Shown here: piece by piece, positions 23,719-36,657 of the stretch
Numbering within the stretch: the stretch's first letter is position 1
Layout: every line of letters begins with the position of its first letter
NCBI GenBank assembly: GCA_025403435.1
Contig: CM046349.1
Location: 24,985,854-25,049,853 of the forward strand
DNA: 64,000 nucleotides
DNA from: Artocarpus heterophyllus
Lineage: Eukaryota > Streptophyta > Magnoliopsida > Rosales > Moraceae
Direction of reading: 5' to 3'
Translations under genes and position numbers: made by a program
The notes under the pieces: generated by a model
Database searches by the model: none
Told to the model about the DNA's origin: nothing
The model's input: the letters and a program-made list of their open reading frames with translations, nothing else

Positions 23719-26700
23719 TGTAATGCTTAAAAAGATCTACTAATTAAGTAGGATTAATTAAGGGTTTTTTCATAACTATATTATTAAGTTCATAAGAAAG
23801 TATAAGTTTAGAGCTTATAAGTATGAATTTCTATAAGAATTATAAGGACAACAGTAGTATAATAAGCTTAGTCATACAATACATTTTGGGCAAGTTTAAG
23901 AATAGCCGCAAGTTATCAGATAATTGGTTTCATGATAAACTATGATAAATTGAGATAGTAGAAAATAAGATGAATGATTATGAAATAGTATAAAGATACA
24001 AGAAAATGGTTGATTTTATACAAGTCAATGCATCCTTAACGATTTGAACAGAATTTCAGTCTGATAAAGAAAGTACCTAATCGGCTATATTTGAGAGAAT
24101 CATAGTATTTACGTCAAGGGTTTACTTAAAAACCTAAAGATTTATTTATACGTAAAGATTTGTGGAGTTACAACTCAAATTCCATGATTTTATAATTAGA
24201 GTAAATTCGGTAGTAAGCAATACCATTAAGCACTATAAGAAACTATTGAACACCAGTTTCAAATCGAAAAAGCTTCATCTTGAAGTCAAGATGAAGGCAG
24301 TTTATCAGCAAGAAATTTGAATATCAATAGATAAGAATTTTAGGTGTCGTACTACATTAACAGTGTATAGATTGACACTCAAAAGCAACTAAACGACATT
24401 AATTAGCTCTCACTTAATTTAGAGAGTTTCATGTTAGTGAATTCAAGGGATTGGTGTCACAAGAATTACAAACTTGGTTAGTGCTTGTGATGACAAAGAA
24501 AACCTAGAAATTAATATTGAAATTTAAATGCTTAGGTCAAGGTTTTCTTGAAAAATCCTATTTTTTATGAGAAAAATCTCATGTTTTACAATTGGTGAAT
24601 TTGTGGAATTATAAAATAAATTCCAAAATTCCATATCTAATATTAGAGCTAGTTTTTATCACTCTTCTGAGCAAAATAATAGGGTTTATGATTTTTCACC
24701 ACGAATTAAGGCAGGGAAAATTTTAGTCTGTAAATAACTTGAGAATTTGATTTATAAGAATGTCAAGTGCAATTTAGTGTTAGCAGTGTATTTAACACAT
24801 GACAATCTGCAATCACCTATTAATTAAAAATCAAAGTTATGCGAAGGCTATATTATTACCAAGGTAAAGTGCATAAAAAATCAAAGTTAGGTTTTATTCA
24901 ATCTAGGAATAATTTTAAGTTTAAAAACAATCCAATTTTATTATACGATTAAGAATTGATATCAATATCAAATTATTTGAAAGATTAGTCCTAGACTGTG
25001 ATTAAGCAAGGTCGGAAGACCATTTAGGAAACAAAATTCCCTATCAGCTAAGTTGGTCATCTCCAATCAATATAAGAAATATTTTAATAAAGGAATCTTT
25101 TGGAGATTGTAAAGAGATAAAAACAAGGACTATGACATGGCCTTGATTAAGTTTGATGTGATGATATATTTGTTGCCATCATAAGCTTTTCTCTCCACTT
25201 TTCTCCCCCCTATGGCACCACCATTAGGGTTAATTAACCTCAATTTTGAACTCAAATAAGCTTGCTTAGAGGCTTGATAAACCATAGTTAAAAGAAGCAA
25301 AGTGTAGTTAGCTAATTGTCTACAAATAGATCCTTGTGTTTTCAAGAGTATATTTTTGTATTTCTCTTCCATCTTTCTAAGGAGAAAAGCAATTCTTCTA
25401 GTCCCATTCTCTTTCAAATTTTTCATTTCTATCCTCACCAAAATCACTAGCTAAAAATCAAGAAAAGAAGGTGATCGAGAAAGAGGCATTAAAAGTTTGT
25501 CTTCAAGGGCATATCCATCACTCTTTTCTCTTTTATTTTGAGTATGGTCTACTTTATGATTCTTGACGGTGTTATTTTAAAAATAATGTTCTATTTATGT
25601 TTTTGATATGGTTTTGTAAGTTTAAGTTGCTATGGTTTTAGCTTAAGCAAGTTTAGATTTATCAGTTATGGTTAGGCTCAAAAATTTCTTGCTTACTTTG
25701 AGCATGAAAATAGGCCCTTTAGAGGTTGATTTTGGAATTTTCTCAAATACAAAACTTTTATACCCCGATGTTCGAAACAAATCTCTATGACCAAATATTT
25801 TCACGGTTCTGACTCTAAGATTTGAGTTTCATACTATTTTTTAAATTAGTAGGCAACCATTGTTTTTGACAAATACGAGCCTCTTTGAGGTCGAATTACA
25901 ATTTTCTTGAAACATGATAGTTTTAAATCGCAATGAGATAAAGAACTTTCTTGAAAAAAGTTTTTTATGATTCTACATCTAAAATACTGTTACAGCAGAT
26001 TTAGAAAACCACGTAGTTATTGTTCCAAAAACAGTTTAATTTCTATTGTTGACGAAAACAACCCCAGAAAATTTCAAATCATAATTTTTACAAAACACAA
26101 AAGTTCTAGATCTTTATGAGGCGAAGAAATTTTATGATTTTTTTTTAAATTGTGGCTCTAAAATGGACTTTAAAACAAATTTATAAAAATTATCTATACT
26201 TTCCATAGAAAATTATTGAATAGGTAACGTTTACGAAAATAGCCAAAAACACACATGTTAAAGATAGAAAAATGAAATTTTTGAAAGCACAAAAGTTTTA
26301 GACCTCGTCAAAACAAGGACCATTCATGAAAAAAAGAATTAAGAGCACTGTCTCTAATATTCAATTATATGGTGACTTTAAAAACTAAAAAGTACCTTTG
26401 GTTATTACTTTTAAACAAATTGCCTGTTTAGTGGCAAAATTACAATTTACTACCAACAGAGGAATTGTAGAACTTGCAAAACGTATAGAGTCTATAATTC
26501 ACAATTTTATCAAATCTAGGCTCTATTTTAAATATAATTTTTGACACAAAACTTTACGTGTGCAAATATGGGTTTCTTACAAGCTTCAATAGTTTTCAAA
26601 TAGGTTTTTAAGCAGAATTAGTGGAAACCCAACAAGTAGCCCCCTAAAATTATGATGCCAAATATGGGCCCAACACTTGTGCTAGTTCAAAGCTATTTCT

Positions 26701-28216
26701 TGGATCAAAGTTCCGATAGTTTAGCCTTTAAAATACCATAGACGCTTCTAAACTTAATGGGTCATATTGGGTCTATAAAAATAAATAGTAACTAGAAGTG
26801 GGACCTTATGCAACTAAGAGCCCAACAAGAATAATAAAGGGGTTTACTTAGACTTAATTAATGGTATAAGATAATTAATTAATTATTAAACTGATTAATT
26901 AATTAATTATCAACTCTAACATGGACTATTAACAGCAATTAAGGAAATAAAATTATCAGGCTTAGATTAATCAATCCTTATAACAATGTGATGACTGCAC
27001 AATCCTTAAATAAAGAAAAATGTATTTAAAGAGGATTCAATTCCTTTTATGATTATGCTAAGTTAAATAGCATAAGGCCAGCTAAGCTTACACTCTCGTT
27101 GGATGTTTTTACACAGAATATAAGAGTAGTAGATAGGAAACTTGGCGAGTTAGCAAATCTTACTCTGGAAAATCAAATAAGTAGAAATCTCGCCTACATT
27201 ATTAATAATTTCCAAATAAAATGTTTTTGCATGATTTGTGAAAATTGTGAAAGGCATGGTCAGTGTTATTCCATACCATGTTATTTTATGATATGACATG
27301 TCATGGTCTGTTATGTTATGCTATGTCATATATTATCACTATATGATATGCTAAGTTCAATTATGTTATGTTTAAGCCATGTTATATTATGATTATATCA
27401 TATGTAGTATGTGATGTATGCAATATTAAATTATATGCTTACTTCCTTTTATTTAAGCATCTTTATGATATACGATATGTTATGCTATGTAGTAACATAT
27501 CATACCGCATACACACAATAAGATAAGTGAAACAAATAAGACAAGACAATTTAAAAGTGTAGTACCAAACTCTAACCTCACAAACGATAACCTCCCGAGA
27601 AACACGCACAATCAGTACGAACACCTAGGCCCATTTAGTAAGACAAGACATGTTCATAATGAAGTATAATCGACTCATGCATGTTTTGATAATTGTTTTA
27701 AATTATTTTTTATGAGTGTAAGTTCCTACTTGCTGAGAGAAAGCTCATTCAGTTGTATTTATGTTGTAGGTAAAAAACCTGTCAATAAGACTTAATAGGC
27801 AGTGGCGAGTGGCAGACGAATAGTAGATATACGAATAGGTACTGCTTACGCTAATGTAATTTCTACAATATAAATTATACTAAAGTATGTATGTATATAT
27901 GTTTAAATAGTAATATGCAAATGTGTCTTGAAGACTGAGGTTTTAGTCATACAACTTTAGCCTAAAAAGTTTAAGATTAATATGTTGCAACAGATACTAC
28001 AAAAAATGAACATAAGTTTCAAATAAGAAAAATTGTATCAGTTTAAATTTAGAAATTTTTTTAAAAGTTTTATTTAAACTTAAGAACTTTTTTTTAAAAA
28101 ATCTGCTTTAGTAATTATTATTATTATTATTATGTTAGAAAAAAATTGTTTGCAAATCTAAGCAATGTATTTAAAGATATGTTTACGTATAAGATTACGT
28201 GATTAAGGTCATTACA
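23719..28216 (+). repeat. probable solo LTR (gypsy type), about 4.5 kb
   Basis: The segment begins TGTAATGCTT and ends GGTCATTACA, an inverted terminal pair with TG...CA ends. It is flanked by CTATC (23714-23718) and CTAAC (28217-28221), a 4-of-5 match for a 5-bp target duplication. No primer-binding site follows the right end and no pol occurs nearby, so a solo LTR is the simplest reading. A second LTR in this window (56941-58597) has matching termini (TGTAATACC...GGCGTTACA). Near the right end it has the block CTTGCTGAGAGAAAGCTCATTCA before GTTGTAGGTAAAA (about 27730-27775), also seen in gypsy LTRs. TATG-rich microsatellite-like sequence lies at about 27255-27500. Confidence 0.62.
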
Positions 28217-28480
28217 CTAACTCACGCTAAAGGTGCTTCCCTTAACCAAGCCACTGCCTATGAGTCGCCAGCTCATTCTTCAACAGGCACATGGTCAGAG
28301 CCTCGGGCTCCTCCCATTGCTTGGGAGCTTATGGTTTCATATTCTATTTCACTCCCGATAGGGGTTCTTTTCACCCTTCCCTCATGGTACTACTTCACTA
28401 TTAGTCACTAGGAGTATTTAGCCTTGCAAAGTGGTCTTTGCTGATTCACACAAGATTCCATGTATCCCATGCTACGTTGA
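28217..28480 (-). pseudogene. nuclear insertion of organellar (plastid-type) 23S rDNA fragment
   Basis: The rRNA-sense strand is minus. It contains recognisable bacterial/plastid 23S signatures: GGTGAAAAGAACCCC, AGTGAAATAGAATATGAAACC, AAGCTCCCAAGCAATGGGAG, CCTGTTGAAGAATGAGC, GGCGACTCATAGGCAGTGGC and TTGGTTAAGGGAAGCACC. Differences from the plastid sequence I know look mostly like C-to-T or G-to-A changes, as expected for methylated nuclear DNA. It is only about 260 bp, so it is a NUPT (or NUMT) fragment, not a functional rRNA gene. The open stretch at 28199-28411 is an artefact of it. Confidence 0.85.
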
Positions 28481-28691
28481 GCAACTTCCATGCACGCGAG
28501 CATGCCATTGGTTAATGCAGGACTGTGTGCATGACCAAGAGAGGCCTATGTTGACACATGCACTACAAGGCTATTAGGTGACTCACCTTCTCTTTGCACG
28601 TGTATTACATGCACTAATCCTGGCCATTCGCAAGCTTAATCGGATGGCTATCATGGTGTTTTCAAATATGATCCTTATCAATATTTTTCAA
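28481..28691. other. intergenic, unassigned
   Basis: GC-balanced sequence right after the rDNA match. It does not continue the 23S gene in an obvious way, and no ORF or RNA was recognised. Confidence 0.4.
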
Positions 28692-29146
28692 AAAAATTAG
28701 GCAAATGACCTCTTTTTGACCACCTTTTCAAATAAATGGATGGAATTTTTAAAAATTAAGAAAATGACAGAACTTTTTGAAAATTAGAAAATGGCATTTT
28801 TTACAACAATACATCAGTGATAAACATTAGTGTATCATTGACGTACTTCATTGATTAATATTAATACATTACTTATTAACTATAGTTTATCACTAATAAA
28901 TTGGTTTATCATTGATCTATCAATGATTTATCATAAAAAAATTAATAAATTATTAAGTGAATAAACCATCAAATTAATCAATATTAAACTACAAATCAGT
29001 GCTCTATTGATATACAGCAGTATATCAATGGTATACAGATTAGCATCAATACATCATTGATGGATTTCAGCATATTATTGATATACGAAAAGGTCATTTT
29101 TTCAATTTTTGAAAACTTCGGCATTTACTTAAAAAGGTTCATTTAC
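28692..29146. mobile_element. MITE-like element with internal ATCAATGATA repeats
   Basis: The ends are inverted repeats: AGGCAAATGACCTCTTTTTGA at the left against AGGTAAATGAACCTTTTTAAG read from the right. Further inward pairing follows (GAAAATTAGAAAATGGCATTTT against GAAAAAATGACC). The 260-bp core holds about ten degenerate copies of ATCAATGATA/TATCATTGAT in both orientations. No ORF. Confidence 0.6.
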
Positions 29147-29157
29147 CTCTAAATACC

Positions 29158-30010
29158 AATATTTTTTTTTTCCAAATTATCTTGGTGAAATAATTATTTC
29201 TTATAAATATCCCTATGTAAACCTTTATTTGAAACCCTCTCAAGTATATTTTTAAAATATGTATCCAACAAATAATCTTTGACATTTATAGAATATAATT
29301 CGTTCTCCAATTGGATCTCCACCAAGGACTATGAAATGCATCGTCCTTTGATTTTTTTTTTCTTTGATTGTTTTTTTTTGCTTTAATTTTTTTATTCCTT
29401 CATTCTTTTATGTAAACCTTTATTTGAAACCCTCTCAAGTATATTTTTAAAATATGTATCCAACAAATAATCTTTGACATTTATAGAATATAATTCGTTC
29501 TCCAATTGGATCTCCACCAAGGACTATGAAATGCATCGTCCTTTGATTTTTTTTTTCTTTGATTGTTTTTTTTTTTTTTGCTTTAATTTTTTTATTCCTT
29601 CATTCTTTTATATTTACATGTGTTGTCCTTCATTTTTATCCTTCTCACTTTTCTCTTTCTTTTTTTTTTTTTTGGGTTGCTCTCTCTAATATCTTGTCTA
29701 ACTCCCAATATTTTTTTTTTCCAAAATATCTTGTTGAAATATCTACTTCTTATAAATATACCTATGCAAACCTTTATTTGAAACCCTCTCACGTATATTT
29801 TTTAAATATGTATCCAAATAATTCGTTTTCCAATTGGAACTCCACAAAGGACTATGAAATGCATCGTCCTATGATTTTTTTTTTTTTTTTTTTTTGCTTT
29901 AATTTTTTTATTCCTTCATTCTTTTCTATTCACATGTTTTGTCCTTCATTTTTATCCTTCTCACTTTTCTGTCCTTTTTTGTTTTTGATGCTCTCTCTAA
30001 TATCTTGTCT
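29158..30010. repeat. duplicated AT-rich unit with a 195-bp near-identical tandem copy
   Basis: A unit starting at CAATATTTTTTTTTTCC and ending CTCTCTAATATCTTGTCT occurs at 29158-29700 and again, diverged, at about 29705-30010. Inside the first unit, the 195 bp from 29216 are repeated head-to-tail from 29411, almost base for base apart from T-tract length. The predicted peptides here are runs of F/S/L from T-rich DNA and are not genes. Confidence 0.85.
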
Positions 30011-30703
30011 ATTCATGCCCACTTTAATAAATTCTATTTTGAGAAAATTTTATGTAATGCCATGCTTCTAAAAACTTTGTTATTCATACCACACCTAAAG
30101 AGTTTACACTACACTACTAGTTATATTATATGTTGTCACACTAAAACATTTATGGCATCTATAAAAAATAAGTTTCAAAAAAATTCCTCTTGTTTTCTCC
30201 ATTTATAATTATTGATAATTTTTAATTTTTTTCTATTATTTTCATAATCCATTTTTCTTTTTTGGGGTGTGTCCACTTTATTTTTAATTTGTTGAAATGA
30301 TTTTTTTTGAAGATAATAAACGCGCATCAACTAGTATTAGCGAAAAGAAGAAAACACCAATTATTTTAAGTGTTCATTACTAGGCAAAAGCAGTCCATGT
30401 TGTACTGCATCGGAAGGACGTCGCACTTCTCCATGCTGAACATCTACCTGAAAATTGTGTTTTTGCTGTAACTGTCTGTCAGCACTTGCGTATAGACAGA
30501 GCTGTGTCTCCAAGAGTCATACAATTGCATCTATTGATAATATATGTAATTCTTTCGAAGCCAGGAAGAACAAAACGAAACAAAACACGAATAAACAAAC
30601 AATCCTTAAAAGGGTAAAACAATGTCTACAAATCCATCAAAATTTCCTGGTGGATGCATGTTAAAAATGCAACATCAGTGTGGTTTGTTTCTCAGCGAGC
30701 AGA
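30011..30703 (-). other. HEN1 3' flank and 3'UTR
   Basis: The stretch just below the HEN1 stop codon (30704) is probably 3'UTR; I could not fix the poly-A site. The remainder is AT-rich intergenic DNA. Confidence 0.5.
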
Positions 30704-33700
30704 TCACGATCTATTACTACTATCCCATTCCCATACAACATTGTATTGATGCTCCAAATCTGCAACCTTGGGAGGGTCGTTAACGAGAGATGTTTCCTTC
30801 CTGAAGACGGCAATCTGGGAAGCAAAGCCCGGTTCGTCACCAGATCCACCAACTCCGCTGAATTCGACGCTATAATTGTGCTTTGCGGCCAAGTCTGTCG
30901 CCCAGTGATTGAACTGCTCTCTAGTCCACTCGAACTTGTGGTCGTGGTTTCGAAATTTGGACGATTGCGACTGAGTTTTGTCGTCCGGATCCTCTTCTTG
31001 GGAGGACAGATTAGATCTTTGAAGTATGACATTGTATTCGTAGTTCGGAGTAGAAACAATGAGAATCTTTGGGCAAAAGTAGCTCAACACAACATCGCCA
31101 AATAACCATGCTTGATCTTCCTCCATGTGCTCAATCACCTGCAATATCAAAAAGTAGGCAGTGAATGATGCCAACTATTCTTTAACGTGAACCTAACCAT
31201 CAATAAAAATTGACTTGCACCCATATAGAAAAAAACTTCAGAGTAAGCTATAAGATGTTTTCAATAGTTTCCCCCTCTTTGTTTTAGTTCATTTACCATC
31301 GCAAAAAGAAAATTAGATCTTAGTGACATTGTACAAATCAGTTTTTGAAAAAATAATAATTATTATTATAAGGAAAACAAAATGCATGATCAAATCCAAG
31401 TGATAGGGGAAAATTAAAAACATGTTAAAGAAACAAAAACTTGGACAAATTAACCAAAATCGAAAAGGTCATGGAGGAAGACCATGAAAAAGGAAGACCA
31501 TCAAAATTCAAAAGGGAAGGCATTACCTCCAAACAAGTGCCAATATCAAATCCACAGAGCCGAGAATCGAAACCTGTAATGGAACCATCATAAAGAATTG
31601 CAGATTTTATGCCATTCAATGGGGCGTCAGTATCTGAGCTTGTGTTTAGTTTTGAATGGAGTATCTGCAAAATCAATGGAGCAAGGGAAATACAACTAAG
31701 TAGCTAACTACAAGAAAATGAAACATTACAGTGGTGCATCTCTTTCAAAACAGAAAAGCAAAATAAGAATTCAAATAATACAGAGGAAGCCATTGAACGG
31801 GTAATAGTTCATTTAAATAAAATGGAAACACACTACCCCTGATTGAGTAATTATAGATGTCAAATAACTAATTTAAAAGCATAAGATTTCGCACTTTTGC
31901 TGCACGTATTAGACTCTTATGCGAGATATCAACCCCAACAATTTTTTCTAGGGAAGTACGATAATTCAGCAAAGAATCCAACAAGCTTCCAGAGCCACAT
32001 CCAAAATCAACCTGTGCAGTAATGAGAATATCCGATTAGTTTTCATTTAAGCAGTGAAACATGAAAAGCAAAAAATACGATATCACTAAAAAACAAAAAA
32101 AAAGGTTCCAAATCCAATATTACCAAATTAGTAGCGCAAGATTGTTTAATGTGCTGTAATGCATATTCAACTCGCTGCTTTGAAAGCGGAGGACTGAAAA
32201 GAGCCTGCTCCATTCTGTCTTCCAGAGGTTCTGTCACCCGAATCAAAGTTATTGTGTACTGCAACCTGCAGTGTTCTGCGTAACCGTAAAATAAATAAAT
32301 TAACACACTGCTGTCAAACCCTATTACCTCAGAAAGAAAGCAAGCAGAACAAAAGCACTAACTTCAGGCCTGGTATAACGATAAATAACCAAAGAAATTT
32401 TCACCCATAATGTCACGTAAGCCTCTCCACTGGCCATTACCATTCCAATCAAACATGAAACCAAAGATCTTATATCTTTCCAATTCTAATTATATAATCT
32501 ATTGCAAAGCTAATCTAATAGGATATTTTGATTACTCACGAAAAAAACACTTGTAAATTGTAATTATTCAATTTTCAAAACAAATCTGTGCTCTCCACAT
32601 AATCATAGTCATGAAGGGAAACTAACAGCCCGTCCCTCCCTCACGCCCACCGCCCAAAGAAAAAGCCTTTACTAATTGCACAATATCACATGGAACTAAG
32701 AGATGCACGTGTGAATGGATGTAAATTATAACCCCTTTTGGCCCAGGAATAGCACCAGTACATAACTAGAAACAATTTCATGTCGTTGTCACTTGTCACA
32801 TGAAAGAAGAGAGCAACCCACTTGATGATAACAAAGAAAGAATCCTTCCAGAATCATCAGCAGCAGCTAGAATAAAGTCTTGAGGGGGCAAGTCCATATA
32901 TAAAAGAGCCGACTGTCCCACAGTCATTTGCGTCACAGCTGCTTCAACTTGAGAACTCACTGATTGCGACCCAATCTCAAACTCAAACTCATCACTGCTT
33001 TCCAGAAGTTCTTTCACATCTTCACTTTCGATCACCAATGTCACCGAATAGCTTATACACGATAAGGAACCATTAGATGGGGAAACACCAGAATCTTGAC
33101 CATATATGTCTGGAAAAAACATTCTTTGTCCCGGCATAGAATTTGAGTCATGTGATCTGCCTTCTTTAGTATCACCATGCTGGAAAGTTCTAACAGATTG
33201 ACAAAGTGAAAATGCACTGAAAAACCTTTGGGGATCAAAATTAATGTTGAGTTCATGGGAAGAGTGCTCTAGTCTCTCCAGAGGTGTATCTAGAACCTTG
33301 AAATATGCATCTAACCACAACAGAACTTTCAAAGAGGCATTCTGGATTGAATCACTCTGCTTCTTATAAGATTCTTTTGGGGCACATTCTATAATCAAAT
33401 CCTGAGACTTCGAATATATCCTTACTTCACACCTATACATACCTCCTGATTGTGCTGCTTCCTTGACACCATCAGCAGCACATCCATTCACGCAGTGTGC
33501 CCCTTCCACAGCCGTGTCTATCCCCTTCAGCTTTTTGTGCAATCCTGATGGCTCAGACAGTTCTTCAGAGACACTTACAGTAGACAAAACAGGTTCGGAA
33601 AGACGGTGCTGACGGCAGAATGCACAGAGGATATCTCTTGGAAAGGTGCCCCTCCAGTTTGCCCTAGTAGTAAATGCCGAAGGTAAGTCAGCTGTAAGTA

Positions 33701-36657
33701 TTGCCCCCCTGGATAACTTGTAAACTCCAGCAGGTATCTTGCCCAGAAGCATCCTGCAGTTGCAGAATTAAGCTAACTATATAATCCAGTTTCTAAACAA
33801 ATAAAATGTCAATAACATCTAATAATTGCAGACTCCAAACATACATGAATCATACTCTCTTTAAAGCCAAGATGAGCAATTAATTTAAGTAAAAGTTATG
33901 AGTCCCTCCAACAGGTTTCAGCAAACACATTTAACCCCCCTCGAGGATTCGCGATATGCTCACCCGCAAGACTTTGAACCAAAGGAACATATTTTAAGGA
34001 CTAGTGCATGGAAAGTCTAAGAAGTGACTTGCCTTCTAAAAGCCTTTTGCTCATCGGCTTAATATTATCACTACGTGCCAAGTGTTGTACACCATAATAG
34101 AAGAAAGAAAAAAAAAATAAACGGATATCATATGCAAAAATCAGACACAAAGGGTAAAAGAAAAGGATTACAGGAAAAATAAAATTTAGCACTTGTGGAG
34201 AAGGCTATAACAGAATGGATGGGAGGATAAGAACACTCATGGTAATCAATTATAAGACACCTGTAATATGATTTCATGCTTAAATCTTCATGCCAAAGGT
34301 CTTTAGACTTCCACGTATATCCAATGGATGCAAAAATTGCATCACCATATATATCCTCACCAGACAAGTAACTTGCCCTTGCATTACAAAATTGCTCTGA
34401 ATGAACATGTTGTGTGCCAATATCTGAAGACAGTTCCAACACACATGACTGCGAAGCAGGAAAGTATAACCTTGCTTCAGAAGAAGCTTTACCGATGGGC
34501 CTGTAGACAAGAAGAATGATTTATGATAGGCATTAAGCATACATACTTATAAAAGCACATAGTACACAATCAATCAATTATCCTCTTTGATTATCCATAT
34601 CATTTCTTCCACCTACCTCGACATAAGAACCTCAGAAGCCTCCACCAAACCCAGTTGCTTTGCAACAACATCTAGATAATACCCTGTTGAAGAAACATTA
34701 AGGTTTACGACTTCAATGGTCTTCTCATTTGAAGATGGTATATATATGGCCTTTAACAAAAAGCTTCCTGGGGAGCCAGATTCTTCGAAAGCTGAATCTA
34801 TTATTTCAAGAGGGTACGGACTTTGCCTCCTAATCCAATGCTGTTCCGCAGAAGTAATAATAATCCCAGATAATTGAGCCGCAGCTTTCGTGACATATGA
34901 TGCAACCAGATATGGATTTAACTCCACCTTAGGATCAATTACTTTACTTAGACTGGAAACTTTAGCATCAAGACCAGCAATTACTGAAACAGGGACACAA
35001 CCATAGAGATCACCTTCTCTCTGCAAGGCTGCTCTCAAGTGACCACTTAGTGGATGGACAGAAGTAAGAAACTGTAACAGTATCAAATAAATCAAAAAAC
35101 CAAGAGAGAGTGACAACTCAATTCTAATATCCAAAAGTTTTAATAGCAGCTTGTTATAAAAAACAACCAAAATTAAGGAAACAGAACTTGATACAGCAAA
35201 GGGGTGAGCAAATAAAAATACAAAATGATAATATTGAACGCTAATCATTCTTACCAACTTAAACATATAAAATCTAGTGCAGCCATCAAAACCTCAAAAA
35301 AGGATATAACAAAAGGAAGAGTAAATAAAGAAATGACAGGAGGAAAATGGTAAGCAAAGTTGCAACTTATGCTTGAAGTATCTAATCCTGATGCCAATAT
35401 AGCTCTCTATATGCTACCTTTTAACTTTGATGCAAATTTGAGAATAAAAGATATAACAATATAAAAAGCAATCATAAGATCACCGTATCCAACAGGAAGC
35501 CTGCAGCTTATTTATTAGAACGTAAATAGATGATAAAAGTCAATGAATGATCCCAACAGTGCCCAGCCACCAAGCACTCTTGCAAGTTTTAAAAAGTATA
35601 TCAAGCTTTATATCAAAATAAGAAAATACAGAAGACAAGTATGCAGATACCAAGACCAACGCCCAAATCAAATAATTTGTTTCACCAATAAAATTCATAG
35701 ATACATTTGGAAACTTAGACAAAATTTCTAGCACCCAATATTAGTTCAACCAAGTCATTTTGAATAAATAAGAACTAATTACAGGGTACATGTGAAATCT
35801 ATGCATTTAGAAAGCACAAAATTAAGTGCATGAAGGCATACCAGAAGTATCAATAGATATACCTCATATAATTTACCAAAATAAATCTGAAAGGAAAATA
35901 ACGTCAGACAAACAATAGTACTCACATTCCAAAAACAGCCGATAAAAGAAAAATTAGGTTAATTGCCATGTAATGCTTATAACTTTACCCCAATCAATTG
36001 AATGAAATCATTACTATGAAACAATGTAGGTGCTCCTACATGGTTGGTCCAGAGCATCAAAAAGTGTACATTATCCTATTTAGTAGAACGAACCTCATCA
36101 GAGAACAAAAACTGGACACGACCAACTAAAGCATCCCATGGATCTTGCTGAGTGGGGTTACTTGTTATAGGATTGATGCCAAGCTGCAGCAGAAATATTA
36201 TTTGATAAATTTATCCAACGAGAGTCACAATCCAAATCTTCTTTCATGGGGTAACTAATAAATCTAGCACATAACTTGTAACTTTAAGCTGTCATTGTTT
36301 TTCAAATAAAGTGCATGAACAATGAAAAATGAAATAAAAGTCTGGGGTTGAGTGCTGAGTTGTAGAAAAAAACATAAGAGAAACCTTTTCCAAGGCCAAT
36401 TCAGCAGCATGTTGCTCAGCTTCCTTCTTCCTTTTAAAGATTCCTGAGACAACACAAATTTCTGGAAGCTGCAAGGAGCAGCGAAACAGGCAAGGACCCT
36501 TTTGTGAGATGGCCAATCCTGGGCATTCATTTTGAGCAGATTCAGGTACTTCCTCAATGTTGTAGCAGGCCTTGGAACCAAATTTGTGATATAAAATAGC
36601 CTTTGGTGTGAGGGCAGTCTTCTGCACTGCAACAGCTGGGGATCCTCCAGTTTCCAT
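30704..36657 (-). CDS. HEN1: small RNA 2'-O-methyltransferase HEN1, nine coding exons, 943 aa
   Basis: HEN1 methylates the 2'-OH of the 3' nucleotide of miRNA and siRNA duplexes, protecting them from uridylation and decay. Coding exons (minus): 36657-36385, 36183-36094, 35071-34617, 34500-34261, 33753-32822, 32275-32124, 32011-31895, 31664-31527, 31138-30704. All introns are GT-AG, and the joined frame is open for 943 residues, close to Arabidopsis HEN1 (942). Domains: dsRBD1 about 15-91 (LAISQKGPCLFRC, AAELALEK), La-like region about 105-270, second dsRNA-binding region about 370-505 (MYRCEVRIYSKSQDL), FKBP-like region about 560-680 (QMTVGQSALLYM), methyltransferase 690-943. SAM motif VDFGCGSGS 715-723. 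Mg-binding residues E799, E802, H803 (EVIEH) and H866 (NHDHKF) are all present. No lesion seen; it should be functional. Exon 1 starts at the first ATG in the dsRBD1 frame. Confidence 0.96.

Noticed and set aside
25130..25447. 105-aa minus-strand ORF (RIAFLLRKMEEKYKNILL...)
   Set aside because: Lies in the middle of the probable solo LTR, in the leader-like part; no known domain and no promoter.
28199..28411. 70-aa plus-strand ORF
   Set aside because: It is a translation of the antisense strand of the 23S rDNA fragment.
29474..30208. F/S/L-rich ORFs up to 170 aa
   Set aside because: They come from T-rich duplicated non-coding DNA; composition is explained by the poly-T tracts.
30680..31105. 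141-aa plus-strand ORF
   Set aside because: Exact antisense of the last HEN1 exon, which is firmly identified.
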